A stretch of DNA of 64,000 bases from assembly GCF_023343835.1 (NCBI RefSeq), contig NC_064447.1, positions 7,890,001-7,954,000 of the forward strand. Reading direction: 5' to 3'. A model generated the notes under the pieces. The model made no database searches and was not told the origin of the DNA. It worked only from the letters and a program-made list of their open reading frames with translations. The DNA comes from Lagopus muta. Its lineage: Eukaryota; Chordata; Aves; Galliformes; Phasianidae. A program made the translations under genes and the position numbers. Shown piece after piece: positions 38,301 through 53,300 of this stretch (position 1 is the stretch's first letter; each line of letters starts with the position of its first letter).

Positions 38301-41300
38301 GTGCTCCATCCACCTCTGTTTAGCAGCTGGGTGAAGGAGGATCTTCTATAGTCACGGCACAGTGATTTTGTCCAAAGAAGGAAAGAAATCTGAATTGAAT
38401 TTGAATTTCAATTATCAAGAATGATACCAAAATTGGGCTTACTTACTAATTGCTCAAAGGATGACTGACTCTGTTCTGCAATCTGAATTTCCTCCTTTTC
38501 TTCTGAAAATAAGATGGTAATGAGATGGTGGCTATCTGGGCAATATAATGCTGAGAGAAGACACCTCAACCATAGCAGAGGCAACTAACATTTGAAAATG
38601 GTTGTGGCAGATCTTCTAACTTCTGGGAGCTAGGACTGAGGGGTATATCTAAAGCAGAAAGTTTTCATGCAAGAACATGAGCTAAACATGCAAGAACATG
38701 AGCTAAACAGAGACTTGCATCGATAATGCTCCTTGGTCCTTACTCATCAAATCTGATGTGTTCAGAATTTTCCTGCTTTTCATGCTTCTATTCTGTTTTT
38801 CCTCCAGGTACTCTCAGGAATGCTGAATAAACTCAGTTTCTAAGGGCCTGAGTGTGACAGCTTCTGAGATAACTAGAATGCAAGACCTATTTCCTCCCAC
38901 TCAGAATAGATCTGCTGCAGATGTAATAGCATCTTAAGAGACTTTCTGTCTCCTGGGTAGCTTAAGAATCCAGCATTCAATTCCATCAGAGGACCGATTT
39001 ACTTTTTTTCAACAAAGCTTCAGATTTGATCCATTCCTTGCAGCCATTTTGTAAAAATAGCATCTTTTGCCAAGCCCACCTCAGCAGCAGTCTTGATTCA
39101 AAAACATTTAGTTTCAAAATTACCAGATATTTTGGCTATGCTGTACGTCAGTTAAGTTTATACATGTAATGCCAGATCAGGTGTTCACTGAAAATTTAGT
39201 CTGCAAGTCTGTATCAGATGCCCCTACACATAAAAAGTAATTAACAGAAAAGATGTCAAAACCAATTTTGGTCCTAGAGCATTGTCCCATACAATCTATA
39301 TGAAGCACTTTTTCTCTTAGCATACCTTTAAAGGATATCATCATACTACAGCTGATAACAGCCACATTCATGATTTTGTCAAAGAGCCAACATACAGAAC
39401 AGGTATTCTGCTTCTGCTAACCATGCCACAGCTATAATCACGAACAAATACACCACTAGGACCAGCCAAAGGATAGCACTACTGGGGACAGGAATCGGTG
39501 GGGCAGAAAAGCATCTGGGTAAAATCCTACGGCAGCCAGTGCTCACCATGACATTTATATTTAATCTGAGTCATTCATATCGTAATCCGTTTCTTCATCT
39601 TCACTCTGAGTGGCATGCAGCATGCAGCAAGTATAGAGAAAGGAAAGGAAAAGAAAAGATTGCAAGTGAGTCAGAGCTGCAACAAGGTACAGTCCACTTA
39701 GACTTGAAGCATTGGAGAATGGCACTAATTTACTTTTATTTGGGACCCCCACTCTTCATAAGGAAGCATGACAGCAGGCAATTTCAAGCAGGAACACTAC
39801 GGATTTCATGCAAATGTCCTCTCCCAAATGTCCAAAATGTCTGCAGACAGAAGTCAACAGCGCCACGCAGTATAATAATGGGGACCTTAAGAGCACAGAA
39901 AATTTAAATAACCTGAAGTTGGTACCTTAGCTTCTCTGCAGATGGGGAGGGATAGCACTTGAAAATCAAATTTTGGATGTAGATGGTATCAAGAGGTTTT
40001 AGTCATTACAGGTAAATAAACTGAAAGAGCAAAGTGCTTGTGGGAACACAGCCTATCTTACAGTAATGTCAAAGCTACCTGAAACAATCTAAGTCAATGT
40101 TCCAAATGGGGTAAAATTCCCCCCCTCAGCCACAGTAGAAGGCTGCAAAAAAAGTCAACTACTGACAAGAACTAAGAAAAGCAGGTGCTTAAATACACCC
40201 CCAGACTGGCATCTTGCTACCTGTTACACAGTTTTGTTGGTCATTTTTGTTTTTTACTGCAATTTGACCAGCCATTTCTTCCTTAAAAACGCCTATGGCA
40301 AAATCATGCTAAAATTACTACTCAGTGGAAAATATACGCTACAGGACTGATCATTTTTGTACTTATTAACCACTAATGCTTCACAGCACAGCACATTTTC
40401 AATTATCTTTCTATACATTACATCAACAAAACAATGTTTTATGCTTTGTACAAGCTAGAGGTTCATCAACATGTAGTGAAGTGAAGTATGGTTTGAGAGG
40501 CAGTAAAGTTTGCATAGATCACTCATAGTGAGAATGGTGGAATCACACATTTCAAGATTTTAATTGCTAATATTTCTCTGTTCCAACCTATCTATGCAAG
40601 CTGTTTTCCATCAAACATCTCTAAGAAGGAATGAGGTGACACTTGATTACACAGATATCAGAAAATGCTTCTTCTATTTTGAAAGTTCACTCCTGTTAAT
40701 TAAAATTGAAGTGCCTGTCACATTACTTTTTTTTTTTTTTTTTTTTTTGCTTTCTCTAACCCAATGTGTTGTAAAAGTAATAGTTAGGAAGACTTTCTCA
40801 TAGTTTCTAAAAGTCAGCCTCAGGGTGTGATCACCTCACTCCATATACATCACTGGATGCCCTCATTTCAATCAGATGAACTTCCTGAGGACCAACTCAG
40901 ATGCTACTGAACAAACCACAGACTGGAAGTTTAAAGCTGGCTGAGCAGGGAGCTGCTGAGACAACAGCTCCCAAGGTCCGGTCCAAATTTCTCAACAGCA
41001 CAGTTAGAAACCTCCCAGCCAAAAAGGAATTCCACCCCTCACACCCTGATCAAAATCCACCTATAAGATATATAGCATAAAAATAAATAAAAAGGATTAT
41101 TCAAGTATTGCCATTTATTGCTAGCAACAGCTCAACTCTTCCAGGACAAAAGGAGTGAATGTTTATATCTTCAAATAAAAATGAGTAATAATTCTCATCC
41201 TGGTCAAGTTATGCGCTGTTCTCATCTCTGAAATGATAACCAAGAAGTATTTTAAAAGAGAAGTCTAAGATTTAGCATCTCTCAGAGCTACTAATTGTAC

Positions 41301-44300
41301 AGCAGTTGAACCATGCCCTGAACAAGTTTATCTATTCGGGTTTTGACAGTTCAGTTTGACAGTTTCAGTTTGTATATTTTCCACTATGTGAAGGATGCAA
41401 TGTAACTCTGGCAACTTCTGAAGTTCCCTGAGTACGTACCACAAATTCTTATGAAGATGTACATCAGGCTCAAGAATTCCACTTTTCATTCCAGGCACAT
41501 ATCCCAGCCTAAACTATTGCCACACTCCTCTTTTCCGACTCTTTAAGTTTTCCTGAAGCATTCTGACAAAAGCAGAACTTGATTATGTTAATCCCTTAGA
41601 ACTCTCTGGAAATTTTATCTCAACAGAGAAGAAATAGCAGAAATCAATAATTTCACTAAATAAATATAAATAAAGCTTGGAGTACTTTTAAAATGTAATT
41701 TACAAAAATGTCTCCATATATGTAACAGCAAAACGAAGTTACACAACACAGAAAGTAGAGAGGTTCAGCCTATTTGGGGCCACAACACCAAAGATCCAGA
41801 TTGCTTTTCAGCATTATTTCAAGATTTATTTACCTTAAAGATGACTCTTGAAAAAGCAATCAGTGATGTTTCACCATCTCCCATTTGAAAATACCACATG
41901 AAAAGCTTTTAAGCCAGCGACAGAAGTACTCAGTTTATCTATCGTCACTTCTCTTACAAAGCAACTGCACCATGATAAGAACATCTAATATGCACAGAAT
42001 AACATGTGTCCACACAACTCATTGCCTTCTTACTACACAGTTGCCTCTTCACATTTTTCCTTTGTACAAACTCTGAAAGACAACAGATGAAAATGCCTGG
42101 ATATTGTGCCCACTGCAACCTTTTTATAAAACTGGTTATAGAGAGGAAGGAGAGCTGGAGGGAAACATGCAAATAATAAGCTATCAAGCATCTTCATTTT
42201 TTAATGTATTGCAGCGTTTCTCAGAGATGCCATATTAAAATTCCCGTTCTTGATAGTAAGATTTCTTCAGTTGAACTCAAGCAAGAACATTTTTCAACTG
42301 AGTTACTGAAAGAATAAGGAATTATTCAAATGCAAAAGAAAATAAAATGCAGATTCTCAACTGTAAACAGTAAACATCTGTCAGTACTCAACAAACAGGA
42401 CAGGCATCAGGAACAGTACAGATATTCCATTCATAGAAGCTATCTGGTGTAACAGATAGTGCTGACTCTGCCATTTACACTCTCCTGTACAATGAACAGG
42501 AATCACTACTTCCTTGAAGGAGGGGAACAAAAAGGCAAGTAAAGAACTGTCGAGAAGAAAGGCATGCCTTGCATTACTTAGCAAAGCCTATGCTGTGCTG
42601 ACACTACCTCTTTTCTCCAACATACAGTAACTTACCTTTGCTTTTTCACTGGGTTCGCTGGTTGTGCCATAGGGAGTGTTATGCAATTCCTTTGAGACAA
42701 CACACAGAAATTCAGCCTGATCTTCATTGCCATAGTTATAGGAAGAACCGATACTGACCAGCTGAAAGATGAAAGAAAGAAAAAATCACCTGCATTTCTA
42801 TGTAAAGCAAATCCCACAGCTTCGCACTCCTCACTCTTCACACTGATGGCTGTGCCTGAAGCATAAGTCTCCATTTCAATGCAAATACATTTTGATGTTG
42901 ACAAATACACTGACACTCTGATGGTAAGATAAACATAGCTTTTCTTTTTGAACATTTACAGAATTAATGGCGTACAATTATGATTTTATTGTCAAACAAA
43001 AGGCTACAGAGTTAGGCCAGAGGAAAAGCAGCCCGTTCCCTGTTCCTGTTATTTAATGGAAACATTCCCATCCTCCAAAGTTAATTTTTACAAATTTGTA
43101 TGTTGTGTCTTAACGCAGCACAATTTAGCACATAAATGGCTGCATGCAGGAAGCACTTTAGCCAGGAAGGATAACTACCACTTCACTAAGGATAACAGCA
43201 CTTCTACTAAAACATCTTCTGAGTGGACAGCATTAAAATTTGTCCTTGATTGGAAAACAGCAAGATACAGCATGTTGGGATGCTACGATTAACGTCTGAA
43301 ATACGTGTGTACTGCTGCAAGGAAGTACATTCTAGGAAGGACTATAGGTGGAAGCAGTGTATAATGAAATGATTTATAAGCTTCTACAAGTCTTGATATT
43401 AAACGTTAAATTACAATTTCCTGAGAACGAAGGATATGCTAAACATCAATATTACCTCATATACAACATATTTATCAAATGGCGTAAGTTTCATACACCT
43501 TATCTTACCTTACACACAGTACACCTGCCTAATGCTAGAAGCTTTACACAGCCTGCCTTTCCCAGCCAGAATCAATTCTGATGAAGCTGGTTCATTTTTA
43601 AAAAAAGATTTATTTCAAAGCCATGACAAGGTATGGTGCTATAATTACTGACACAGATCAAGCACCTAAAAATCAAACTGTTTCAGAAACACTATATCTA
43701 AATGCCATTACCAAAACTATATTGCACCTAACTGCCAAACCACCACAGACACGTAATAAGGCTGCCCTATCCCTCAGACTCTATTATATCATTAAATCAT
43801 CCTGGTAATAGCTCCACAAAAAGGTTTGACTTGTTTTTCTTAAATGAACAACACTTGAAAAACTGTGGTTATTTGTCTAAAAACAAATGTATCTCCATCA
43901 GTCTGGCAGAGCACCAGAGAGTAAGACTTTTTAGGGTAGGGAAGATGAAACCAAGGTGAAACCTTGGTCCAGAATCTGTGCTTAAGACATGACTCCCCTA
44001 ACAAAAGTGAAAGACAGACCACGGTTAAAAGCAGCTTCCATCTGAGGAGAAATTTTAAGGAGAGAGAGGAGATAGATATTCGGATGTTCCAGTGCTCTGG
44101 TAAGACAGCCAAGCAGGAGCATCCACAGATTGACAAAGCCAGAGTCCATAAAAGCATCAGACTGCATCTCTGCAGAATGAAACAACTGGCCAGGCCTAGG
44201 CAATAATAGAGTTTTTGGACCCTGATGGTATTACAGCATGCCTAATATCAGGTGTACATCCCTCTCTACCAGGCTTGGTTTCTACTCCTTCTGTGTTGCG

Positions 44301-47300
44301 CTAAGAGCTACAGCAAGGCTGTCTTCAAGGCCTCTCTTTTAAAGGAGGGGAAAGGAAGGAGAACTGAAAGCCATTCTCCTTCCCATTTGAAGCAGAACTG
44401 CAGGCAAGTTGAACTGCCACATAATCAGAGTGTGCACAAGACTCAGAAACACGTTGGTATTTGACAGCCTCACAGCAGTCTGGCCATCAGCGTTGTAAAA
44501 GATTTGAACGGTACAGAACTGGCAGTCAAAATTCAATACTCTCAAACTAAACTTACTTTACCTACACTGTTTGGGTGTTATCAGCAGAAGTCCTTCCTCT
44601 CCTTCTGTCCCCTGACTCCTATGATTACTTCTGACAATACACATGTGGTCAGTAATGAACACAGGCTGATCAAAAAATAGTGTGATCAAGACACTTTTTC
44701 ACAAAAGCATTTAATGAAGTTAGAAACTCTAAGCCTCTTTAGTAGCACCAATACACCCTCATTAGAATCCAAGGGCACCATTTACCTGGAGAGGTTAAGT
44801 CACACTTTTCTGTCTGCACCAGATTATATTTTTGCAAGATAGAATCATAAAATCCCTAAAGTTGCCTTGTTGCCCCAAGTGGACTAAGCAAGTACACTGA
44901 AAAGCTGGAAAGATAACTCGGACCTTCTTCATAAATACAATTTGTTGATCCTTGCTCTTATCAGCAAAAAAAATCACGTACAGATCTTTAGGAAAAAAAA
45001 AAAGCTGTTGAGTTGGCTCTAAGCCTGCTGAAGTGGTACAGAGTTTGGTCTATGCATTATGTATCAATTAAGAACTATATAATACAAATAAGACAACTAC
45101 CTCAGTTATTCATGAATCTTAAACAGTACGTTCAACTCACTTGCAGATCAGAACACATTCAAAAAGCTGGGTAGATGTTTAAATAAAGCCATAAACAATT
45201 AACTTGTTATGAAGAGAAATGAATAATATTTAAATATATGATTTCATCAGCATGTAGTCAATTTTTCTTTAAGCAAAATGGCAAGAACTTGATATTAGAT
45301 AAGCTATGACAACAGCTGAAATGATCCTATCAGAAGAAAAAATTACTACTTTACTCATTGACACACAACAGTAATAAACGATCTCTCTGACAGACACGAT
45401 AAAAGATGCAAACATCACCCAAATCCTCAATCCTGATTCAACTAGGCTGACAGTTCCTCAGTTGATAGCTACTTAAATTCCCACTAATGCTTCATAATTC
45501 AAATTAGATGACCTTTTACACATCAGTGTCTTTAGGAGATGTGGCAGACTGACTGCTCATTAGCTGGTTGGACAATATTGAAGCTGTTCACTGCAATAGG
45601 TATAGATGATATTTTGCCATTATTAAATAGCCAGTGCATTTCAAGACAAAGTTTGTTTTGCAGTATTAAAGACAAGTGCTTCAAAACTCCAGCGTGCTGT
45701 ACTCCTACAAGCAGTTCTTTATGTCTTCAACTAATCCTTGTTTTTTTTTCTTTGAGCTCTCCACGACATGAACGTATGAATAATGTCATGGTGCTATACT
45801 CTACACATCTCTAGCATCCTATTTCCTACTCATTTCTGGAAAGCCTGCAAACCTAGTGCATTAATTCCACATTCCAAAAGTTACCTGTGCAACTCTAAGA
45901 AATAGATATTGCTCAGTACCTTAAAAGTAGATTCCTGAATATACCCAGGCAGCAGTCCAGGTTTGAAATCAAGAATTGCAAGGCCAAGTGACCATGTAAT
46001 AGGCAAGATTCTGCTCATAACTCACTTCACTGTCATACTATTTTATGATGTTATACTAGACTATAGTTTTAGACTGACTAACATATATATTATATATCAA
46101 GGAACAGAAAAAGTACTCCAAGTGTTTCACTGATGAAAAATTCTGCAGAACACCAGGTCCTCAGATCAGTTCACATAAGACTCTGAAACAAAGTGCAGCT
46201 ATGTAGAGAGCTGGGATCGGCCTCCTGTGCTACTGGCTAGCAAAACAAATCCCTCCCAAACTCTGGAACACTGGGAAGTAGCACAGAGATTAAAAAAGCA
46301 GTGACTCGAGAATAAGGGGAGCGGGAAGGATGAGACAGCCCAGAAAGTACATGAGACACTGCCACTATTCATTAGCTTCTCAAAAAGCTTTCCCTAGGGG
46401 AAAAAAAAGGAAGAAAAAAAAGAAAAAAAAAACACCAAAGAGATCCCAAGATATTCCTTCTTCCCAACACAAGCTTTAAAACAAACTGCTGGTTATGTTT
46501 GTCTCTCCATGTTAATTATTTCTGAATAAACATGTTATTTATTGTTCCAGTTTGAATATATTTTATCCACCTAATAACCAGTCACATTTGGAGTTACCAC
46601 AAATAGAGGACTTGGAACTCAAAAGGTAACTCATTATTATGCAGATGAAATATAGCTGGCTTGGAAGAATGATTAACACAGAAAAGTATGTCCCTGTCTG
46701 AAATCAGCAAATTCAAAGCTGTTATTTACAAGGCTCCCAATATTCGAATTGCATGACTTTTACCTAACAAGTACAGGTCAAAAGCAGTTAACTTTGGAGG
46801 AAGATTTGAGGGAAAAAAATTACCTATTGAGAAGATAAGAATTCTTAAGAAAAACCTTCATTTAACTCAAGTCTGAATAAACATTTCTTTGTTTAAAACA
46901 AAACAAACAAACAAAAAAAAAAACACCAAAAAACAAACAAACAAAAAAACCCAATATGAACATTGATAAAGTGCAATGAAAGACTGTGAATATAAATAAA
47001 AGCCAGTCACAAACACATACAAACTGCTATGTGTTGTACACCCAGGAATAAAGTGGAATTATTTGAAAGCAGCAGAAACGCGAGGAGGCCAAGCATATCA
47101 GTGTGAGGGCAAAAGGAACAGCGTGACACACCTCACTGCAGCATTTCTGGAAGCATCTCTCTTCCCCTTTCACTTCCCGTGACACTATCAGCAGATACTC
47201 TGACTGCTGGGCCCGGCCACAGCCATACTGGGAACCTATACTGACAAGCTGAAATAACCAATCAGAGCAAAACACAAAAAGAAACCTTTGTAAAGCTGCA

Positions 47301-50300
47301 GCACATACCATTATCCAAATCATACAAATAACAGATGAACTCAAATGTGTAGGCAATATTTACTTGTTCCTAGAACAGGCCACAATTTTAGTTTTAACTT
47401 ACTAAAAAGTAATGGAAGCGGTCGCAAAACCATCTGTAATTTCATGGGAATTTAAGAGAGTTACTGATCAAAAACCAGAAAACTCCTCGTATCATTGTGG
47501 TGTAACCAACTGTACCAAAAAAACAAAGCAAAGTTTGGTGTACTACGAAAATGAGAGCATTATTTTCCTGCCATTCATTCCAAATGCAGAAAGTAACATG
47601 GATGTCATACTGGAAGGTGCTATGTAAAGTGATATCCAGCCTGGGAATGAAAGGGCTTCATCTCGTTAGGAGCTGTTAAACGAAATACAGCTAAGGAAAC
47701 ATATAAAGTCAACTAGAGAGGGGAAAAAAAAGAGCTGAGCATTTCAAATGGCTTCAGAAGAGTTGATTTACAGAACACCAAAGCAAAGAACTGTTGTGTA
47801 AAAAACTGTCTTGTTCTCATTAAAGTCAATACTGTGAACTGCCCTTGCAGCTTTCAAATGTCTGAAAATTCACAGGTTTGTAACAACCTCAGCAGAATTT
47901 CACAGTTCATTGCAACAAATATTTTATCTTAATACATGGCAATTCCTAACCCATTTAATTCAAAGCGAAGAAAAGGGCACTTGAGAAAGATGATAGCTCT
48001 CAATTGAGGTGAGGAACTAGCCACTAACTGCCCATTCACAGTAAGCAGATCACAACTGATGAGAACATTCCTGACCATTAATCTATTTTTATCCTCTTCT
48101 GCTCTGTCAATACGTTTGAAGGCAGCAGATAAACGCTGTCTTTTTCATACAGTGAACCTATTGAGGATGGTGTTATGGTGACAGACTCGGGGTACATTAA
48201 ATATTAAAATGTACATGACTGACATGCTGCTGCTGCCTAGAGCCTTTGTAAGCAGCAGTTCTGTACGGCCCAAAGTCTCTCATTATGCAGTAATGCCAAA
48301 GTGTTCGTTTTCCGATTGCCTGAAGATGTAATGATGGAAGCTAAAAATAATCTACAGACTAACACATTAAAAACCACTGAAGTGGGGCAGCACAATTATT
48401 AGGGGTTGTTTTTGGAATTCAGCTGATATGTAATTGCAGATTTCTAGCACTGCTCATTTATGTTCTTTGGAAAAGTGCATCGGTGCATCCTCATAAGTGC
48501 ACCAAAAGTTTAACACTTTCCACTCCTATTTAGTTATCACATCCAATTGTATTTTAAGAGGATTTTTTTAAACGTTTATCAATCTCAACCACTAAAACAC
48601 ATTACATTGCCTGCAGAACACAAGGACTCTCAACCCTCAGGCATTTTTCTTTTGAAAAAGCTGATGATCTCTATTCCACCAATGATACCTATGGAGTGTT
48701 GCAGGTGCCATCCCAAAGAGTGTTTCTGAAGGAAGCTGAGCAATGGATATTTATTTAGAAAAAAAAATACAGAAATGTTACAGTGTGTTCAAATCTTCAT
48801 AATATAACTGCTTGGACTATACAAAGCATTGCAATTATGTTCTAAGTGAAAGATGCCCACTAAAAGCAGGTCTGCAATAGAACCAAAGGAGAGAATGGCA
48901 TGGTCTGAAGTAAGGAGAAACTGAATAGCAAGGGAACTACAGCTGCTGTGGCTGTTTGCCTCAAGCTACGTGCCTGAGAGAGAGCAATGTGGGGGGAAGC
49001 AAAGTAGGAAGAAAGCTGGATGAAACAAGGATGTAACGTTCAAGAAAACCACTAGAAATTTCTCAAAATGCAAATTCTAGAAGAAATTACAATAGCTCTT
49101 TCTGCAGCTGCACTGCCAAAACAATAACATTTCAAAATACAATATTCCCAAAGAACGTAGGATTTTAAGACAGCTAAAAGATACAGCAGCAATTAATCTG
49201 TTATAAGAATATCTATTTTTTTAGTGAAAGACAGTTTCCTGTGACAAAGAATAATGTCTAAAAAACATTATCGATGCACTGGACAAAAACTATGGATTTA
49301 GTAAGAGCTTTTTTCACTGATTTAATACTGAGTTTCTGGCATGCCAAACGGATCTTCCAATACTTGAGCTGGAGAACTGAAGAAGAAGCTTTCTCTGTGC
49401 TGATTTGGTTTATTTGATAATGGCTTTGTCTGTGACATAAGAGACTTGCACATTTTATAGAATACAAACAAAACATTCTTTTTATAGGTTTGTGCACTGC
49501 AGTCTTAAAATGATCTTTTGTTATGTTATTCAGGGGAGACTGCATGGGATAAAAAGTTTGTTTATTCCAATCTCTCCTACAGTTGGCACCAGACATTGAA
49601 AAACATGGTGACTGAGCACCTGTGCATTACACCAGAGTCACTGTTCCAGCACAGCCTAGATATTCTGGTAGTTTAGGAATGTGAACACTGAAGAGACCAT
49701 CTGCTCAGTGTATTCACAGATATTATGAAAAGTAACAGAAAAATCTTTTCATTTTACATTGTATTCTTCAGTGTACACACAATATTACCTTTATGCAAAG
49801 CAAAGGAAGAAAACAAGTAGCTCCCACCTATCCAGCCTCACAGCTGCAGAGATTTGAGTTGTTTATCAGCCCTTTATCTGAAGAACCACTGTTTGGATCT
49901 GACACACATTTATCCCCCGCACCCATCTCTTCTACCAAGAACTCTTTATATCTGATCTACCATTTCTAGAAACTTTTTAATTCTTTTTTCGCTTTATTCA
50001 CCATCCAAACGTTGCTGTGCAGACCCCAAAGAGTTACATTTCAAACATGATGTACATGTTTTTATTGAAAGTCAGATCCACTTCACCATTGGAGAGCATT
50101 TCTGTTCTCTGACAAATAAGAATACAAACACAAAACTTCAATTTAACTGGGCATCTTTTTATCAATCCAATTCCTGATAACGAGTGCACTTAAAAAGATG
50201 CATATAACTGACTTTCTACTTCTCTGACACATAACTACATTTTCAGAAGACTCTGTAATTACATCCTATATATTTTTGTTACCTGTTCAAATTTCCAACC

Positions 50301-53300
50301 ATCAGACATTGTGGAGACCATTTGAGTGAGTTCCTCTTCCTGGCACTGCAGCACCCTGTACACGTGTTTGACTGGCACCTTTAGAAAGAAACATAAGATG
50401 CTCAATACAGCATGGAATTCACTGTCTTTGTGAATTTTCTCCCTTATTCTTTATATTTAGAAAGCAACAGTTTTGAGTTTCGTTGAACTCTCATCTGTTC
50501 AGGATCACCTTGTAGCACATTTGGTGCTTCATGAATGCCTCAGGGACGGACAGTGCTCCATACCAGTTGTAACAGACCATAAATAGTTGAGCTTCCTCCA
50601 CTGTTCCATGCGTAGCAAATTTAAATATCATTTAAAATCAAGGCTGATATTCTGCTTATAAGGAATGTCTTATGTCTCATGGTCAAAAACATTTCTACTT
50701 CCCTGGCAAACTTTACCCTACAGAACAATGAATAACTGGGACCACATCAGGTGAAACCATGTGGGAAATACTGGGAGATAAACTCAGGTATCCCATGGCC
50801 CAGCTTCAATAGAAGTTGGGCAATAATAAGTTTGTAATGTCTCCATGAAGACATCACTAAGGAAGGACAGAAAAGATCTGAAAGAACAGTCAGAAACTTG
50901 AATATTTTCTTTACCCAATCATTTCAATGTCATATTCACTTTTATGAAGAAACTGATTTGGCAAGATCTTTACGAGTACAGAACACCACAAACACAGAAG
51001 ATAACTTTACTACAAAAGATTAAGTTGAGAGCTAAATAACATCTGTACGTATGCTGCATAAGCATGCAGCTACAGCATAGTTAGACCATCTCACCATAGT
51101 CGAAGTATGTAAATATATATGAAAAAATTGAGTTTTTTTCTGAAATAAGTATTTCCAAACATATTTTGATAATGAAATTCTACCACTACCAGACATTTTT
51201 TGAACAACTGGATTTTTATTTTTTTAACAAATATCAAAAATTTCTTTAACAAAAATCAGAACCCTTTGGCTGTTGTAAATATACTGGTAGCTACTGAAGA
51301 CTTAGAATATTATTCTTTGGGTACTGATGGCTCCAGTTTGGCCAATGAGGGGGACAGGCACCCAGTATCTTACTGGGAAAATGAACAGTTAAGGGGAAAA
51401 AAAAGAAACAGAACCACCCCATACTTGATACAGAACAAACAATGAAAAGCACACTGAAAAATGGCCTCACCTGTGAGATTTTGCTGTCTCTTTCTCTTAT
51501 TTTGTCCTTTACCAGTTTTATTAGTGATGTGATATTGTAGAATTCAGCCTCTTCCAGTACACCTAGAATGAGAACATTTTTTTAAAAGACTGTGCAACCA
51601 AGTGCTCTAGGTCAGAACCACCAACCAGCTCCTAACATCATCTTCTACACAGCTATGCAAAACAATTCAGTTTGCCCTAGGATTGGTAAAAGAAGCAACT
51701 CTGACTTCCTTCGGGAGAATTCAGTTCTCAAAGTTGAGCTCATTCTGAAAAATTGTCCTAAAAACAAACTGAAGAAAACCAATGCCATTTCACATACAGA
51801 AACAAGAAGAGTACAAATCCATTCTACAGGAGTTTCAAGGGCCACTATAGCTCAGGTCCTGCCTTGTGCTGGAATAGCAGAGAAAAATACAAATACTGCT
51901 GTAGAAAAGCTCTATAACTACCAGTGTGCAAAAAACTGCTCTACCTGCCACTTGAGATCTTAGCCCTCAAACACCTTAAAGATTTTACTGTAGCAGCATA
52001 TTACCAACTGCAACCACTCACATGTTAAAGTCTTATCTGTTCCCCACAAACTGTGTTTAACAATGCAGATTCAAGCTATAATTCAAATTACTTGAATTAT
52101 AATAATATAATATGGTTAGATCCCATTTTTCTTCAATCAATTTCTTGAATACCTTATCAACACAGCTTTAGCACTAAAACAGTAATTCTCCCCTAGGGTA
52201 AAAGTGATATGAAGGCCAGGAAGGGACAAGCTGGGGGCAGAAACTACTTTTCGCCATGTCCCATCCATCTGAACATCCCCAGACTTCACATGTACTTTGC
52301 TTTATATCTTCTAACACTCGTTTGACAGGAGGTATTCATTTGCTTGAAGAAGACTAAAAACTATTTCACAGAGTCATACAGGAAAGATACACGATTATAC
52401 GATAAGAGGCATCTCCCTTCTTAGCTGTGCTTCTGAGGCTGAGAGTTGTGACACCAGGAATCACTCAAAATGCTCCAACAACAGCATACTGTAACTGTAC
52501 AATACCAATCAGCTTTGCAACAGATTGAAATGCTGCACTAACATTCAAAATCTGCTTCTAAGTTATTTTTGTTGACTTTCAAAGCAGTAAAAATAACGAC
52601 AAAGTGACAAGAGATCAAGAGATTTAGTAACATCCTACCTTCCTCAGCTAGGTCCTTGTTAATAACCAGCTTCCCATGTCTGAGATAGTTCAGCACTGGC
52701 CCAAAGTAGGTGGGGTCTCTGTCTATTAAATAGGCACCTGTTTCATCCTATATTGGAAACAAAGAAAGAAAGAAACAAGACAGCTAAAAAGCACAATGAT
52801 TTGAATGCCCAAGCAGGAATTGCAAGCTAATACTCAGCTTGGTGTCTGAACAGCAAGCAGGTACTCAGGCACAGCCACACCACTTCAAGCCAGGTTTGTT
52901 TTAGACATTAAATGAAATTCAGCAATGTAGTTGTAATTATATCTGATCAGTTATTCAACTCAATTTGTGTAACAGACAACTTCTCTTGGCTGACCAATCG
53001 CCCCCACACCTTGTTACCAATTACAAAAACATCAGAGCATTGGTGCCGTGGGTGAACACTGAAAACTAAGGTTAAAAACAACACAGGAAGTAGTGTTTTG
53101 GTTGGAATCCTGAAGCCTCAGAACAAAGGCTACATTACAGTGAGGTTCAAATACCAGCTATCATTTTTCATCACCATTTTGATCTAAAATCTTTTTTTTC
53201 TGCCTTAGCTCAGAGGTACAAATACTCACAGGGTACTGAGAACTGCCATGTACCAAGTAAGTGTTGTATGTGCATCTTCTAAAAAACAAAAGAAAAGGTA

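Noticed and set aside
44830-44885. CR1-like start (AGAATCATAAAATCCCTAAA)
   Set aside because: The likeness is about 25 bases long and is not continued; too short to call.
47132-47248. Reading the extra KCTD5 exon as a retrocopy or pseudogene piece
   Set aside because: It covers exactly one exon, with its own splice signals at both ends and the frame intact; a retrocopy would carry joined exons and no splice sites.
51592-51963. 123-codon plus-strand open frame in KCTD5 intron 2-3 region
   Set aside because: No recognisable motif, unremarkable composition and antisense to KCTD5; consistent with chance.
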